A DNA stretch of 64,000 nucleotides from Metabacillus niabensis. GTDB lineage: Bacteria; Bacillota; Bacilli; Bacillales; Bacillaceae. Shown one piece after another: positions 50,875 to 58,572 of the stretch. Position 1 is the first letter of the stretch, and each line of letters starts with the position of its first letter. Under the pieces are notes generated by a model. That model did no database searches and was not told the origin of the DNA. It saw only the letters and a list, made by a program, of their open reading frames with translations. A program made the position numbers and the translations under genes. The stretch spans positions 1-64,000 of the forward strand of contig NZ_JAIVLH010000022.1 in assembly GCF_020524345.1 (NCBI RefSeq). Direction: 5' to 3'.

Positions 50875-52227
50875 ATGATTCCAACAAGTACAACCAGTCT
50901 GCATGATGTTACACAATATGGTGCGGTAGGGGATGGGAAGACAGTTAATACAAAAATGATTGCCGCGGCTATTCAGGCATGTGAGGATGCTGGAGGAGGA
51001 ACGGTGTATGTCCCTTCAGGTCGATTTCTAACAGGTGCTATTATATTAAAAAGTAATATGAATCTATATTTAGAGGCTGGATCTACTCTACTATTTAGTA
51101 CTGATATAAATGAGTATCCAGTTGTCCACTCAAGGTGGGAAGGAGTTAAAAAGGATGTATATGCATCATGTATTTATTCTGAAAATAGTGAAAACATATC
51201 TGTAACAGGATATGGGACATTGGATGGGAATGGTGCCTTTTGGTGGGATCTTTTTAGAAAAAAGGAAAATAAATACCCGCGTCCAAAGCTAGTAAGCTTT
51301 GATTCTTGCAAACATATATTAATTTCAGGAGTAAAGATGATTCAGTCTCCTAGCTGGACGGTTAATCCCATATGCTGTGAAGATGTGACAATTCATAATC
51401 TAACAATTGTAAATCCGAGTCATTCACCTAATACTGATGGCATTGACCCGGAATCATGCCGAAATGTTAGAATATCAGATTGCCATATTGATGTTGGTGA
51501 TGATTGTATTGCAATTAAAGCGGGAACAGAGGACACCGAAAAACGTGTAGCATGCGAAAATATTACAATTACAAACTGCACGATGATCCATGGACATGGC
51601 GGGGTTGTCCTTGGAAGTGAGATGAGCGGTGATATTCGAAATGTAACAGTAAGTAATTGTATATTCGAGGGAACAGACCGAGGGATTCGTTTGAAATCAA
51701 GACGTGGCCGTGGTGGTGTTGTAGAAGACATTCGAGTTAGTAATATTATAATGAATGGAGTGATTTGTCCGTTTATTGCAAACCTCTATTATTTCTGTGG
51801 ACCACGTGGTAAAGAAAAATATGTATGGGATAAAAATCCATATCCTGTAACGGATGAAACTCCTGTTTTTAGAAGAATACATTTCTCAAATATAACGGCA
51901 AGAGAAGTAAGTGCGGCGGCAGGATTTTTATACGGACTGCCTGAGATGTATGTGGAAGATGTGACATTTGATCATGTCACTGTCGATTTGGCTGAAGATG
52001 CAGAACCAGGTATGCCTGCCATGATGTCCGAATTAAAGCCGATGAAACAACGCGGCTTCTTCTGCGGAAACGTCAAAGGTGTTAGTTTTCATAGAGTAAC
52101 AATTAGTAACCATGAAGGACCTGCATTTTATGTGGAAAATGGTGAAGACATTGAATTTAATCAATGCAAACAAAAAACAAGCTCAGAAAATTCTATGATT
52201 GAGTTGAAAAATGTAACTTCCTCTTAG
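50875..52227 (+). CDS. GH28 polygalacturonase family enzyme (probably exo-acting)
   Basis: Inverting hydrolase of galacturonan or rhamnogalacturonan oligomers, 450 residues, right-handed beta-helix. It has the family blocks NTDGIDPES, GDDCIAIKAG, HGHGGVVLGSEMSG and RGIRLKSRRGRGG; the aspartates of NTD and GDD are catalytic and the GHG histidine is invariant. The long insertions and intracellular location (no signal peptide) fit an exo-enzyme on imported oligomers. GAAAGGAGAG precedes ATG 50875. Confidence 0.93.
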   Translation: MIPTSTTSLHDVTQYGAVGDGKTVNTKMIAAAIQACEDAGGGTVYVPSGRFLTGAIILKSNMNLYLEAGSTLLFSTDINEYPVVHSRWEGVKKDVYASCIYSENSENISVTGYGTLDGNGAFWWDLFRKKENKYPRPKLVSFDSCKHILISGVKMIQSPSWTVNPICCEDVTIHNLTIVNPSHSPNTDGIDPESCRNVRISDCHIDVGDDCIAIKAGTEDTEKRVACENITITNCTMIHGHGGVVLGSEMSGDIRNVTVSNCIFEGTDRGIRLKSRRGRGGVVEDIRVSNIIMNGVICPFIANLYYFCGPRGKEKYVWDKNPYPVTDETPVFRRIHFSNITAREVSAAAGFLYGLPEMYVEDVTFDHVTVDLAEDAEPGMPAMMSELKPMKQRGFFCGNVKGVSFHRVTISNHEGPAFYVENGEDIEFNQCKQKTSSENSMIELKNVTSS

Positions 52228-52230
52228 CCA

Positions 52231-52268
52231 AAAAAGACTTTGTTCCTGACAGGACAAAGTCTTTTTAA
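52231..52268. terminator. bidirectional terminator after GH28
   Basis: AAAAAGACTTTGT (52231-52243) / ACAAAGTCTTTTT (52254-52266). A-run and T-run flank the stem, so it can also end the converging esterase gene. Confidence 0.88.
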
Positions 52269-52278
52269 GTTTGTCATA

Positions 52279-53064
52279 TTAAAATCCTTGTTGTTTTAAC
52301 CAATTTCCACATAAACTTGTCCATTTTCCCACTACAGGGTCTTCTTCAGCAAGTCCTAAACCATGACGTCCATTGGGAAAGATATGCATTTCAAAGGGGA
52401 CATTATTTTTACTTAATGATTGTGCATAGAGTAAACTATTTTCAACAGGAACTGCACCATCATCAGCTGTGTGCCAGAGAAAAGTGGGTGGTGTATCATC
52501 GGTAACATTGTTTTCATTGGATAATGAAAGACGCAGTTGCTCTGATGAGTTATTTCCCAGTAAATTTTGAACAGAGCCTTCATGATAATAGTGTGTAAAG
52601 GATATAACAGGATAACAGACAATGGCAATATTCGGCCTGCAGCTTACCTCATCAATACGATCACTAGATTCGTAGCATCCTTCTAAAAACTGGGTTGAAG
52701 CAGTTGATGCTAGATGTCCACCTGCTGAAAAGCCTAATATCCCAATTTTTTGTTTATCAATGGACCATTCTTCTGCATGATGTCGAACATAGCGAATAGC
52801 ACGCTGAGCATCCGCTAATGGAGCTGGATGTCTCGAAGGTGAAACACGGTAGTTTAATACAAATGCAGAGATACCAAAAGTGTTTAACCATTTTGCGACT
52901 GGCTCTCCTTCATGATGTGCACGACCTTGATAACCTCCACCTGGAAAAATAATGACCGCTCCATGTTTTTCTTTACGATTGATTAGGTACGGAGTAATTG
53001 TTGGAATGAAATCATCTTCAGAACTAAGAAATGGTGCATTTTGAGTCCATAATAAATTTGTCAT
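52279..53064 (-). CDS. alpha/beta-hydrolase acetylesterase (Axe/BD-FAE-like)
   Basis: A 261-residue cytoplasmic esterase that probably removes acetyl groups from pectic or xylan oligomers. It has the oxyanion loop FPGGGYQGRAHHEGEP, nucleophile in GFSAGGH, acid in WHTADDGAVPVENS and catalytic histidine in FPNGRHGLGL. ATG 53064 is selected since AAGGAGG lies 8 bp upstream; the longer frame adds nine residues and has no RBS. It lies 3' of the pectinesterase on the same strand, with a dispersed repeat between them. Confidence 0.88.
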   Translation of the reverse strand: MTNLLWTQNAPFLSSEDDFIPTITPYLINRKEKHGAVIIFPGGGYQGRAHHEGEPVAKWLNTFGISAFVLNYRVSPSRHPAPLADAQRAIRYVRHHAEEWSIDKQKIGILGFSAGGHLASTASTQFLEGCYESSDRIDEVSCRPNIAIVCYPVISFTHYYHEGSVQNLLGNNSSEQLRLSLSNENNVTDDTPPTFLWHTADDGAVPVENSLLYAQSLSKNNVPFEMHIFPNGRHGLGLAEEDPVVGKWTSLCGNWLKQQGF

Positions 53065-53106
53065 GAAATAAACCTCCTTAAACCTTATCATTTTTTAAAC
53101 TTAGTT

Positions 53107-53236
53107 TTGGTGTCCAGCTCCAACGCCTGCCCCTCGGGGTCATAAGCCACTCAGGAATTGAAGACAAAAAACGTCTTCTTCTATTCCTGAACGTCTTATG
53201 CCTGTCGGGGATGATCAAGGCGCTTGCGCATTTCTT
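53107..53236 (+). repeat. Bacillus-type intergenic hairpin repeat, copy 2, overlapping the pectinesterase 3' end
   Basis: Contains GGTGTCCAGCTCCAACGCC, CCTCGGGGTCATAAG and ATCAAGGCGCTTGCGC. The inner stem is CAGGAATTGAAGAC / GTCTTC..ATTCCTG. Its right end reaches about 40 bp into the pectinesterase reading frame and provides that gene's last codons and stop. Confidence 0.8.
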
Positions 53237-54131
53237 TTGGAACCCAGTTGTCTGAACTCTCGAATATTTTTTCAAGCGTTAAATCCTCAATGTCACTATC
53301 TGATAAACTTGTTGCCCAATGCACACGATGTTCATCTGCACGACCAGGACCGAAGCTTTCTCCTTTATAGTATCTGGACGTTTTTTCATTTTCTTTGTCG
53401 TTCCAGTTATCCCATCCTTCGCGTTTTATATGTGATCCCATCCATGTTCGAATAAAACTGGTTTGTGCATAGGGGCGCCAAGGTCTTCCAAGATAAACAG
53501 AATTGTCATCTGCAGTACCGGTTAATTTACAATCAAAAAAGATAAATCCGAATGTTGATTCCTTTGGTGCGGAAGAAGCTGTTATGTATCCATCACGTAA
53601 ACTATGAATTTCACAGTGTTGAAAAACAACAGTTCCAGAGCCGAAAATAAAATCAACATGACCTTCAATATAGCAATTTGAAAAATATTGCCGACCCCGA
53701 CTTGAGTAAAGTGTATCCTGGTTACCTAATAATCTAACATGTTGATAGACACCGCGATCGCCAGATACATATAGAGCTAACGCCTGCCCAATCTCCTTAC
53801 CATATCCTGCTGTATTTTCAATTGTGATATTTTCCAGTTGAATGTTATCAGCGTGTATAGAAACAACAGGTGTCCGAAATGTTCCAAGTTTCTTTTGTTT
53901 AGAGTCAACCATTTCGGCATATAAATGATGACTAATGATTGTTTTTTCAACATCTTCCCCTATTAAATGAATATCTGGCTTATTATCAGGAATGACTACA
54001 TTTTCCTCATATTTTCCAGCTTTAATATAAATGCTGACAGGTTCAAGTGTAAGAACCCGTACTGAATCAATTGCATCTTGTATACTTGTGAAGTCACCAT
54101 TACCTTCTTTACATACCACGATATTTCTCAT
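53196..54131 (-). CDS. pectinesterase (CE8), intracellular, with repeat-derived C-terminus
   Basis: De-esterifies methyl-galacturonate units. The 311-residue right-handed beta-helix has the CE8 blocks GNQDTLYS (with catalytic Asp), VDFIFGSGTVVF (second Asp) and YLGRPWRPYAQTSFI (Arg/Trp). No signal peptide is seen, so it acts on imported oligomers. The last residues, RKRLDHPRQA, are encoded by the dispersed repeat at 53107-53236, so the repeat inserted at or replaced the original end of the gene. GGGGTGGAG precedes ATG 54131. A TAATGATTA motif lies upstream at 54295. Confidence 0.92.
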   Translation of the reverse strand: MRNIVVCKEGNGDFTSIQDAIDSVRVLTLEPVSIYIKAGKYEENVVIPDNKPDIHLIGEDVEKTIISHHLYAEMVDSKQKKLGTFRTPVVSIHADNIQLENITIENTAGYGKEIGQALALYVSGDRGVYQHVRLLGNQDTLYSSRGRQYFSNCYIEGHVDFIFGSGTVVFQHCEIHSLRDGYITASSAPKESTFGFIFFDCKLTGTADDNSVYLGRPWRPYAQTSFIRTWMGSHIKREGWDNWNDKENEKTSRYYKGESFGPGRADEHRVHWATSLSDSDIEDLTLEKIFESSDNWVPKEMRKRLDHPRQA

Positions 54132-54345
54132 GTATTTACTCCACCCCTATAATTTATATACTTGCTGCTAGATAAAGAATCCTTTTTTTGTGTTGTCTAC
54201 TTTACAATAGCTTATATTCGGGGGGACATCTATAACCTTTCTTAATTTGATGGAATCATTTGAAAATAAGTGATCTGGTGAAACGAATATAAGATAATGA
54301 TTATGCTGAAAAGATCGTGGTTTTTATAGAGTGAGATAAATATAT

Positions 54346-54375
54346 AGACGTTGGCCCATAAAATAAGGTATAATG
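54346..54375 (+). promoter_or_regulatory. promoter of the TerC riboswitch transcript
   Basis: A perfect TATAAT (54370-54375) is preceded by TAGACG (54346-54351) at 18 bp. The aptamer begins about 30 bp downstream. Confidence 0.6.
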
Positions 54376-54404
54376 AAAGATAGATTAAATAGCGAACACT
54401 TCCA

Positions 54405-54537
54405 ATGTAAAGGGGAGTAGCGTCAGGATGATCCTGAAATAAAGTCGTCATTACATGAACATTGTTCATCGGCTTTGTTGGCATACATTGTGCTTAGCGA
54501 GACCTTTGCCTAATCGGCAAAGGTCTCTTTTATTTTG
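54405..54537 (+). ncRNA. yybP-ykoY Mn2+ riboswitch with terminator, upstream of terC
   Basis: It carries the conserved elements GTAAAGGGGAGTAGCG, AAAGTCGTCATTAC, CGGCTTTGTTGGCAT and TTAGCGAGACCTTTGCC. The last overlaps the terminator AGACCTTTGCC (54501-54511) / GGCAAAGGTCT (54517-54527) plus T-run. Mn2+ should favour readthrough into terC, as known for ykoY. It is the second copy of this riboswitch class in the window. Confidence 0.95.
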
Positions 54538-54589
54538 CATAATTAGCTATTTATAAAAGATATTATCTAGCAAATAGGAGGTAATCTTA

Positions 54590-55288
54590 ATGGAAATGGA
54601 ATTTCTCACTGCACTTTTATCTATTATCGTGATTGATTTAGTTTTAGCCGGAGATAATGCCATCCTAATCGGATTAGCGGCAAGAAACTTGCCAAAACAT
54701 CAACAGAAGAAAGTAATTTTATGGGGATCTTTAGGAGCAATTATTATTCGTATCGTGGCTACTTTAGCTGTTGTTTGGTTATTGGAGGTCCCGGGTCTTC
54801 ACCTTATTGGCGGACTATTACTAGTCTACATTGCATACAAATTGCTTGTTGATAATGATGATCATGACGATGTAAAAGCCGGGGATAACTTTTGGGCAGC
54901 GCTTCGAACAGTTATCATAGCAGATGCATTAATGGGACTCGATAATGTCTTGGCAGTAGCGGGTGCCTCTCACGGAAATATGCTATTAGTAGTAATCGGA
55001 CTATTAATTTCAGTTCCTGTGGTTATGTGGGGAAGTACAATCATATTGAAATGGATCGATCGTTTCCCGATTATTATAACAATTGGGGCGGGTATACTTG
55101 CATGGACTGCTTCTAAAATGATTGTCGGTGAACACTTCTTAAGTGGGCTGTTTGAGAATGGATTTGTGAAATATGGATTTGAAATCCTTGTTATTGCCGC
55201 AGTTATCCTCACAGCTAAATATGTTCAGTCTAAAGCAGCGAAAAATCAAGAAGAAGAAACCGTTCTATTAAAAACGGGTTCAAATTAA
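54590..55288 (+). CDS. TerC-family membrane protein (probable Mn2+ exporter)
   Basis: Integral membrane protein of 232 residues. The TerC features are seven hydrophobic helices and two acidic metal motifs, DLVLAGDNAILIG (TM1) and DALMGLDNVLAVAG (mid-protein). A histidine/aspartate-rich loop DNDDHDDVKAGD is near 88-99. TerC proteins of B. subtilis (YceF, YkoY) assist manganese export and metalation of secreted enzymes. The Mn2+ riboswitch directly upstream supports this role. AGGAGG precedes ATG 54590; a terminator follows. Confidence 0.92.
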   Translation: MEMEFLTALLSIIVIDLVLAGDNAILIGLAARNLPKHQQKKVILWGSLGAIIIRIVATLAVVWLLEVPGLHLIGGLLLVYIAYKLLVDNDDHDDVKAGDNFWAALRTVIIADALMGLDNVLAVAGASHGNMLLVVIGLLISVPVVMWGSTIILKWIDRFPIIITIGAGILAWTASKMIVGEHFLSGLFENGFVKYGFEILVIAAVILTAKYVQSKAAKNQEEETVLLKTGSN

Positions 55289-55297
55289 TCCTAAGAT

Positions 55298-55328
55298 GGC
55301 CAACCTTATTGAAGGGTTGGTCTTTTTA
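55298..55328 (+). terminator. terminator after terC
   Basis: GGCCAACC (55298-55305) / GGTTGGTC (55315-55322) followed by TTTTTAT. Confidence 0.85.
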
Positions 55329-55337
55329 TAAGGTAAG

Positions 55338-55491
55338 AAATAATAAAATCTTATACTTAGTGTAGGTGTCTAGCTCCAGCGCCTAGCCCCTCGAGGTCAT
55401 AAGTCAAATAGGAATTGAAGGCAAAGAACACCTTCTATTCCTATTCGTCTTATGCTTGTCGGGGCTAATCAAGGCACTTGCGCTTTTCTTA
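55338..55491 (+). repeat. Bacillus-type intergenic hairpin repeat, copy 3
   Basis: Same family as 14114, 53107 and 59664: AATAAAATCTTATACTTAGTG, GTGTCTAGCTCCAGCGCC, CCTCGAGGTCATAAG, then CTTATGCTTGTCGGGGCTAA and GCACTTGCGCTTTTCTT. Inner stem AGGAATTGAAGG / CCTTCTATTCCT. It lies just upstream of the BlaI operator and opens a spurious 5' extension of the blaI frame. Confidence 0.85.
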
Positions 55492-55514
55492 ATTCTTGTC
55501 TTATGTATTCTATT

Positions 55515-55533
55515 ACACTACAATATGTAATGA
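55515..55533. promoter_or_regulatory. BlaI-type operator upstream of the blaI-like gene
   Basis: ACACTAC-AATAT-GTAATG resembles the BlaI/MecI pattern ACTACA-N-TGTAGT. It lies 15 bp before the start codon, consistent with autoregulation. Two better copies lie upstream of the doxX-bdb genes. Confidence 0.7.
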
Positions 55534-55547
55534 AAGGTGAGATCAGT

Positions 55548-55967
55548 ATGAATATTAATAACTTCCGATTCGATCAAGTAGGGTTAAATCGCTTTTTTGG
55601 TCCTTTAGAAGCTAAAATTATGGATATTCTTTGGGAAGGCTCTGAGAAAAGTATAAAAGAGGTTCAACAACAGCTTGAGGTAGAGAAACCCATTAATTTT
55701 AATACCGTTATGACGGTGATGAATCGTCTTCTGGAAAAGGGCATCCTTCAAAAAAGGTTAGAAGGAAGAACTTCCTTTTTTAAACCGGTTAAAACGAAAG
55801 AAGAATTTATTGAGGAACAATCGAAAAAATTAACAGATAATTTATTAGATGAGTTTGGCGGTTTAGTTGTGAATCACATGTTGGATTCCCTTACAGAAGT
55901 CGATCAACAATTACTGAATCGACTAGAAGAAAAAATTGACCAACTAAAGAAAGGAAAGAAACAATGA
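55548..55967 (+). CDS. BlaI/MecI/CopY-family transcriptional repressor
   Basis: A 139-residue winged-helix repressor. Its N-terminal domain (GPLEAKIMDILWEGSEKSIKEVQQQL, then INFNTVMTVMNRLLEKG and a wing at RTSFFKPV) binds operators of the ACTACA/TGTAGT type. The C-terminal helices (85-139) mediate dimerisation. Such repressors are inactivated by cleavage after a partner M56 peptidase senses a signal. The peptidase gene overlaps the stop codon (ATGA). ATG 55548 is chosen since AAAGGTGAG lies upstream; the frame from 55452 begins in a dispersed repeat. Confidence 0.9.
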   Translation: MNINNFRFDQVGLNRFFGPLEAKIMDILWEGSEKSIKEVQQQLEVEKPINFNTVMTVMNRLLEKGILQKRLEGRTSFFKPVKTKEEFIEEQSKKLTDNLLDEFGGLVVNHMLDSLTEVDQQLLNRLEEKIDQLKKGKKQ

Positions 55968-56818
55968 CTTGGAGATATAAATCCTTAATGGTTTTTGGAT
56001 TAGGTTTTTTCTTAGCAATCGTTCTTTTTATCCAAATGGGGTTGTATTTATATCATCATGTGTTTGGTACATTTATTCATTACAATGTATTTCAGCTTTG
56101 TATTAGTCTCTTTAGTGGGAATACGATTCTTTATCATCTCGTTTTATTTTTAGTAAACTCGTTTATAGCATGGACTTTTATCATGGTATGTATAAAAATT
56201 ATAAAACAGGTTTTCTTTTACTCTAAAATGAAGAACAGAATGAAAGAAAAATTAAATCATTCTATAACGGAAAAAGTGAATACCCTATTTAATCGCGGGA
56301 ATAAAGATATTTATGTGATCCAAAATCAAGAGCCTGTTGCTTATACAGTAGGATTTATCCGACCGATCATTATCATTTCAACCAGTCTTATCGAATTGTT
56401 GGACAAAAATGAGCTTGAGGCTGTTATTCACCACGAAACAGCGCATCAAAAATACAATGATCCATTCAAAGTCTTTCTTTTACAACTCATATCAGAGGTT
56501 ATGTGGTACATTCCGATAGCAAAATGGTGTTATGAAAATTATAAAATAATGGTTGAACTGGTTGCGGATGAATATGCGGTTAAATGTATGGGATCTGAGG
56601 TTGGACTTGGAAGTGCTTTAATAAAACTAATAAAATCCTATATCCAAAATCGAAGCTCTGCTCCAGTTTTAGTACCATTTTCAGATGGATCGGTAAATTA
56701 CCGTATAAAACAGCTATTAGAACCTGAGTCTACAATACCTGTTAAATGTCCGCTCATATCGATAATTGTTTCTATTAATATGATTGCATTTTTGGTGCTA
56801 TTGATGATGATGGTTTAG
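55964..56818 (+). CDS. M56-family membrane metallopeptidase (BlaR1-like, no sensor domain)
   Basis: Membrane peptidase of 284 residues that probably inactivates the BlaI-like repressor. It has two N-terminal hydrophobic segments (about 8-30 and 50-80), the zinc motif HETAH in VIHHETAHQKYNDPF, the downstream glutamate region ELVADEYAVKC and a C-terminal helix (260-284). BlaR1 proper carries an extracellular penicillin-binding domain; this protein has none, so the signal is not a beta-lactam bound that way. ATG 55964 overlaps the blaI stop by four bases. Confidence 0.87.
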   Translation: MTWRYKSLMVFGLGFFLAIVLFIQMGLYLYHHVFGTFIHYNVFQLCISLFSGNTILYHLVLFLVNSFIAWTFIMVCIKIIKQVFFYSKMKNRMKEKLNHSITEKVNTLFNRGNKDIYVIQNQEPVAYTVGFIRPIIIISTSLIELLDKNELEAVIHHETAHQKYNDPFKVFLLQLISEVMWYIPIAKWCYENYKIMVELVADEYAVKCMGSEVGLGSALIKLIKSYIQNRSSAPVLVPFSDGSVNYRIKQLLEPESTIPVKCPLISIIVSINMIAFLVLLMMMV

Positions 56819-56853
56819 TTTACAATGTTTACGCTTGACCTAAAAGTTCACCT

Positions 56854-56936
56854 GCACTACAATGGGTAGTGTAGGTGGGAGAGAGTATATTTGTCCCTAT
56901 ATTTTTTTAAAAACAAACACTACAATACGTAGTGTT
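56854..56936. promoter_or_regulatory. two BlaI-type operators upstream of doxX-bdbDC
   Basis: GCACTAC-AATGG-GTAGTGT (56854-56872) and AACACTAC-AATAC-GTAGTGTT (56916-56936) are inverted repeats of 6 and 8 bp around 5-bp spacers. They share the half-site with the site ahead of blaI. They lie 82 and 20 bp before the doxX start, so the repressor probably controls this operon. Confidence 0.8.
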
Positions 56937-56956
56937 ATGGTGAGAGGAGATTAAAA

Positions 56957-57358
56957 ATGAGATTGGAAGTAGGCTTATTCATTCTTCGGGTTTATTTGGG
57001 TTTTGCTTTTTTTATGCATGGACTTGCAAAGTTTCAAGGTGGTGTTGGTAACACAGCTAGTTGGTTTGATAGTATCGGGTTACCGGGCTTTGCAGCTTAT
57101 ATAGTTGCAGCTGTTGAATTAGTTGGAGGATTACTTTTAATTGTTGGGTTTGGCACACGTTACATATCAGCACTATTTTTTATCATCATGTTGGTTGCAA
57201 CATTAAAGGTGAAACTATCCTCAGGTTTTATGGGAAATGGTCAAGGATCAGGGTTTGAACTGGATTTGGCTTATGCTGTAATGGCTATCTTCTTCGTTTT
57301 TTATCCTGCGTCATCTCTATCTTTGGAATCTAAGATAGGGAATAAAGGAAGAGAGTAA
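56957..57358 (+). CDS. DoxX-family membrane protein
   Basis: A 133-residue four-helix membrane protein with DoxX hallmarks: ILRVYLGFAFFMHGLAKFQGG, the AAVELVGGLLLIVGFGTR second block and FELDLAYAVMAIFF near the end. DoxX proteins are linked to redox stress and thiol handling, as in the mycobacterial SodA-DoxX-SseA complex. Here it is co-transcribed with a disulfide-forming pair, which fits a thiol or quinone-linked role. GAGAGGAG precedes ATG 56957. Confidence 0.88.
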   Translation: MRLEVGLFILRVYLGFAFFMHGLAKFQGGVGNTASWFDSIGLPGFAAYIVAAVELVGGLLLIVGFGTRYISALFFIIMLVATLKVKLSSGFMGNGQGSGFELDLAYAVMAIFFVFYPASSLSLESKIGNKGRE

Positions 57359-57367
57359 GGTGAACCA

Positions 57368-58048
57368 ATGGTTTCTAATAAGAAAAGAGAGAGTAAACCA
57401 CAAAAATTAATCGTTTGGATCGTTAGTATTCTAGTTATATGTATGGCTGCATTGATTTTTATATCAAGTTCCTCTAGCACAACAGTGGAGGCACTAAACG
57501 TTGAAAATCAACCATATCTTGGTCAAGACAATGCTCCTGTTCAAATCGCAGAATTTGGAGATTATAAATGTCCTATTTGTAAAAATTTTCATGAAGAATT
57601 TGTTCCGCAAATACAGAAGGACTTTGTAGAAAATGGTCAAGCTAAATTTTACTTCGTTAATTATTCTTTTATCAACGTTGATTCTATTCGATCAGCAAAA
57701 TTTGCAGAGGCTGTTTACAAGGAGTTGGGAAATGACGTATTTTGGGAATTTCACCATTTACTTTTCGAGAAGCAGCCAGAAGATCTAAAATATGAAAGAA
57801 TGGATGTTTTTACAGAAGAATTTCTCGAACAGACATTAAAAGAAATTGTTACTGAAGAAGAAGCTGGCAAAGTTGTTTCTGCTTTTCATCAAAAAGAATC
57901 AGAAGCTGCATGGGATGAGGATATGAAGCAAGCAAACAATTTAAGTATAACGGGAACTCCTACATTATATGTGAATGGTCAAAAATTCGAAGGAAACAAT
58001 TATGAAGATCTTAAGGAAATGGTTGAAGAAGCTATAGAAGGGGAATAA
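57368..58048 (+). CDS. BdbD/DsbA-like extracytoplasmic thiol-disulfide oxidoreductase
   Basis: Membrane-anchored oxidase that introduces disulfides into exported proteins. The 226-residue sequence has one N-terminal transmembrane helix (about 14-34), then a thioredoxin fold with a helical insertion. The active site is CPIC in DYKCPICKNFH (cysteines about 70 and 73) and the cis-proline loop is ITGTPTLYVNG. It should be reoxidised by the BdbC-like protein encoded 8 bp downstream. The gene follows doxX at 9 bp. Confidence 0.92.
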   Translation: MVSNKKRESKPQKLIVWIVSILVICMAALIFISSSSSTTVEALNVENQPYLGQDNAPVQIAEFGDYKCPICKNFHEEFVPQIQKDFVENGQAKFYFVNYSFINVDSIRSAKFAEAVYKELGNDVFWEFHHLLFEKQPEDLKYERMDVFTEEFLEQTLKEIVTEEEAGKVVSAFHQKESEAAWDEDMKQANNLSITGTPTLYVNGQKFEGNNYEDLKEMVEEAIEGE

Positions 58049-58056
58049 GAGTACGA

Positions 58057-58452
58057 ATGAATAAATGGTTACTTTTTTCATGGATTATCTCTCTTATTGC
58101 GACGTTGGGGAGTCTTTTCTTTAGTGAAGTTCTTCATTATATACCATGTACTTTATGTTGGTACCAGCGAATTCTTATGTACCCACTAACGATTATTTTA
58201 GGTGTTGCGTTTTATTATGGAGAACGAACTGTCTATAAGTATGTTTTACCAATAGCTGTGAGTGGTATGGCTATATCATTCTATCATTTTACTCTGCAGA
58301 AGTTTCCGTTTATGCAAAAACTTGAGATGTGTTCAAGTGGGATGCCTTGTTCAGGTGAATATATAAATGTTCTGGGACTTATAACAATTCCTTTTTTGGC
58401 ATTTATCAGTTTTACATTCATAACAATTAACATGCTTATCATAAGAAGATAG
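58057..58452 (+). CDS. BdbC/DsbB-like disulfide oxidoreductase
   Basis: Membrane protein of 131 residues with four helices. It has the two cysteine pairs of the DsbB family: CTLC in the first loop (CTLCWYQRI, the tryptophan-arginine quinone-binding context) and C94/C100 in the second (EMCSSGMPCSGEY). It reoxidises BdbD and passes electrons to menaquinone. It is last in the BlaI-controlled operon and is followed by a strong terminator. Confidence 0.93.
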   Translation: MNKWLLFSWIISLIATLGSLFFSEVLHYIPCTLCWYQRILMYPLTIILGVAFYYGERTVYKYVLPIAVSGMAISFYHFTLQKFPFMQKLEMCSSGMPCSGEYINVLGLITIPFLAFISFTFITINMLIIRR

Positions 58453-58465
58453 GATTAATTAAAGA

Positions 58466-58508
58466 TGAAGGTCTTCGCCGCAGGAATGGCGAAGACCTTC
58501 ACCTTTTT
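58466..58508 (+). terminator. terminator after bdbC
   Basis: TGAAGGTCTTCGCC (58466-58479) / GGCGAAGACCTTCA (58488-58501) followed by CCTTTTTT. Confidence 0.92.
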
Positions 58509-58572
58509 TGAGGAGGATCTCATGTCCCATAAGATTCCTAACTATTGAAGGTAATGAAAAGAAGGAAAAGAA

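Larger units (their letters stand above)
54132..54589. other. 458-bp divergent region containing the TerC riboswitch
   Basis: The left part (54132-54340) must hold the pectinesterase promoter on the minus strand. It contains TAATGATTA (54295-54303), the reverse of the motif found elsewhere in the pectin locus. The right part is the Mn2+ riboswitch transcript for terC. Confidence 0.6.

Noticed and set aside
55452-55547. 32-residue N-terminal extension of the BlaI-like protein
   Set aside because: It is encoded by a dispersed repeat and the BlaI operator; the RBS and conserved start are at 55548.
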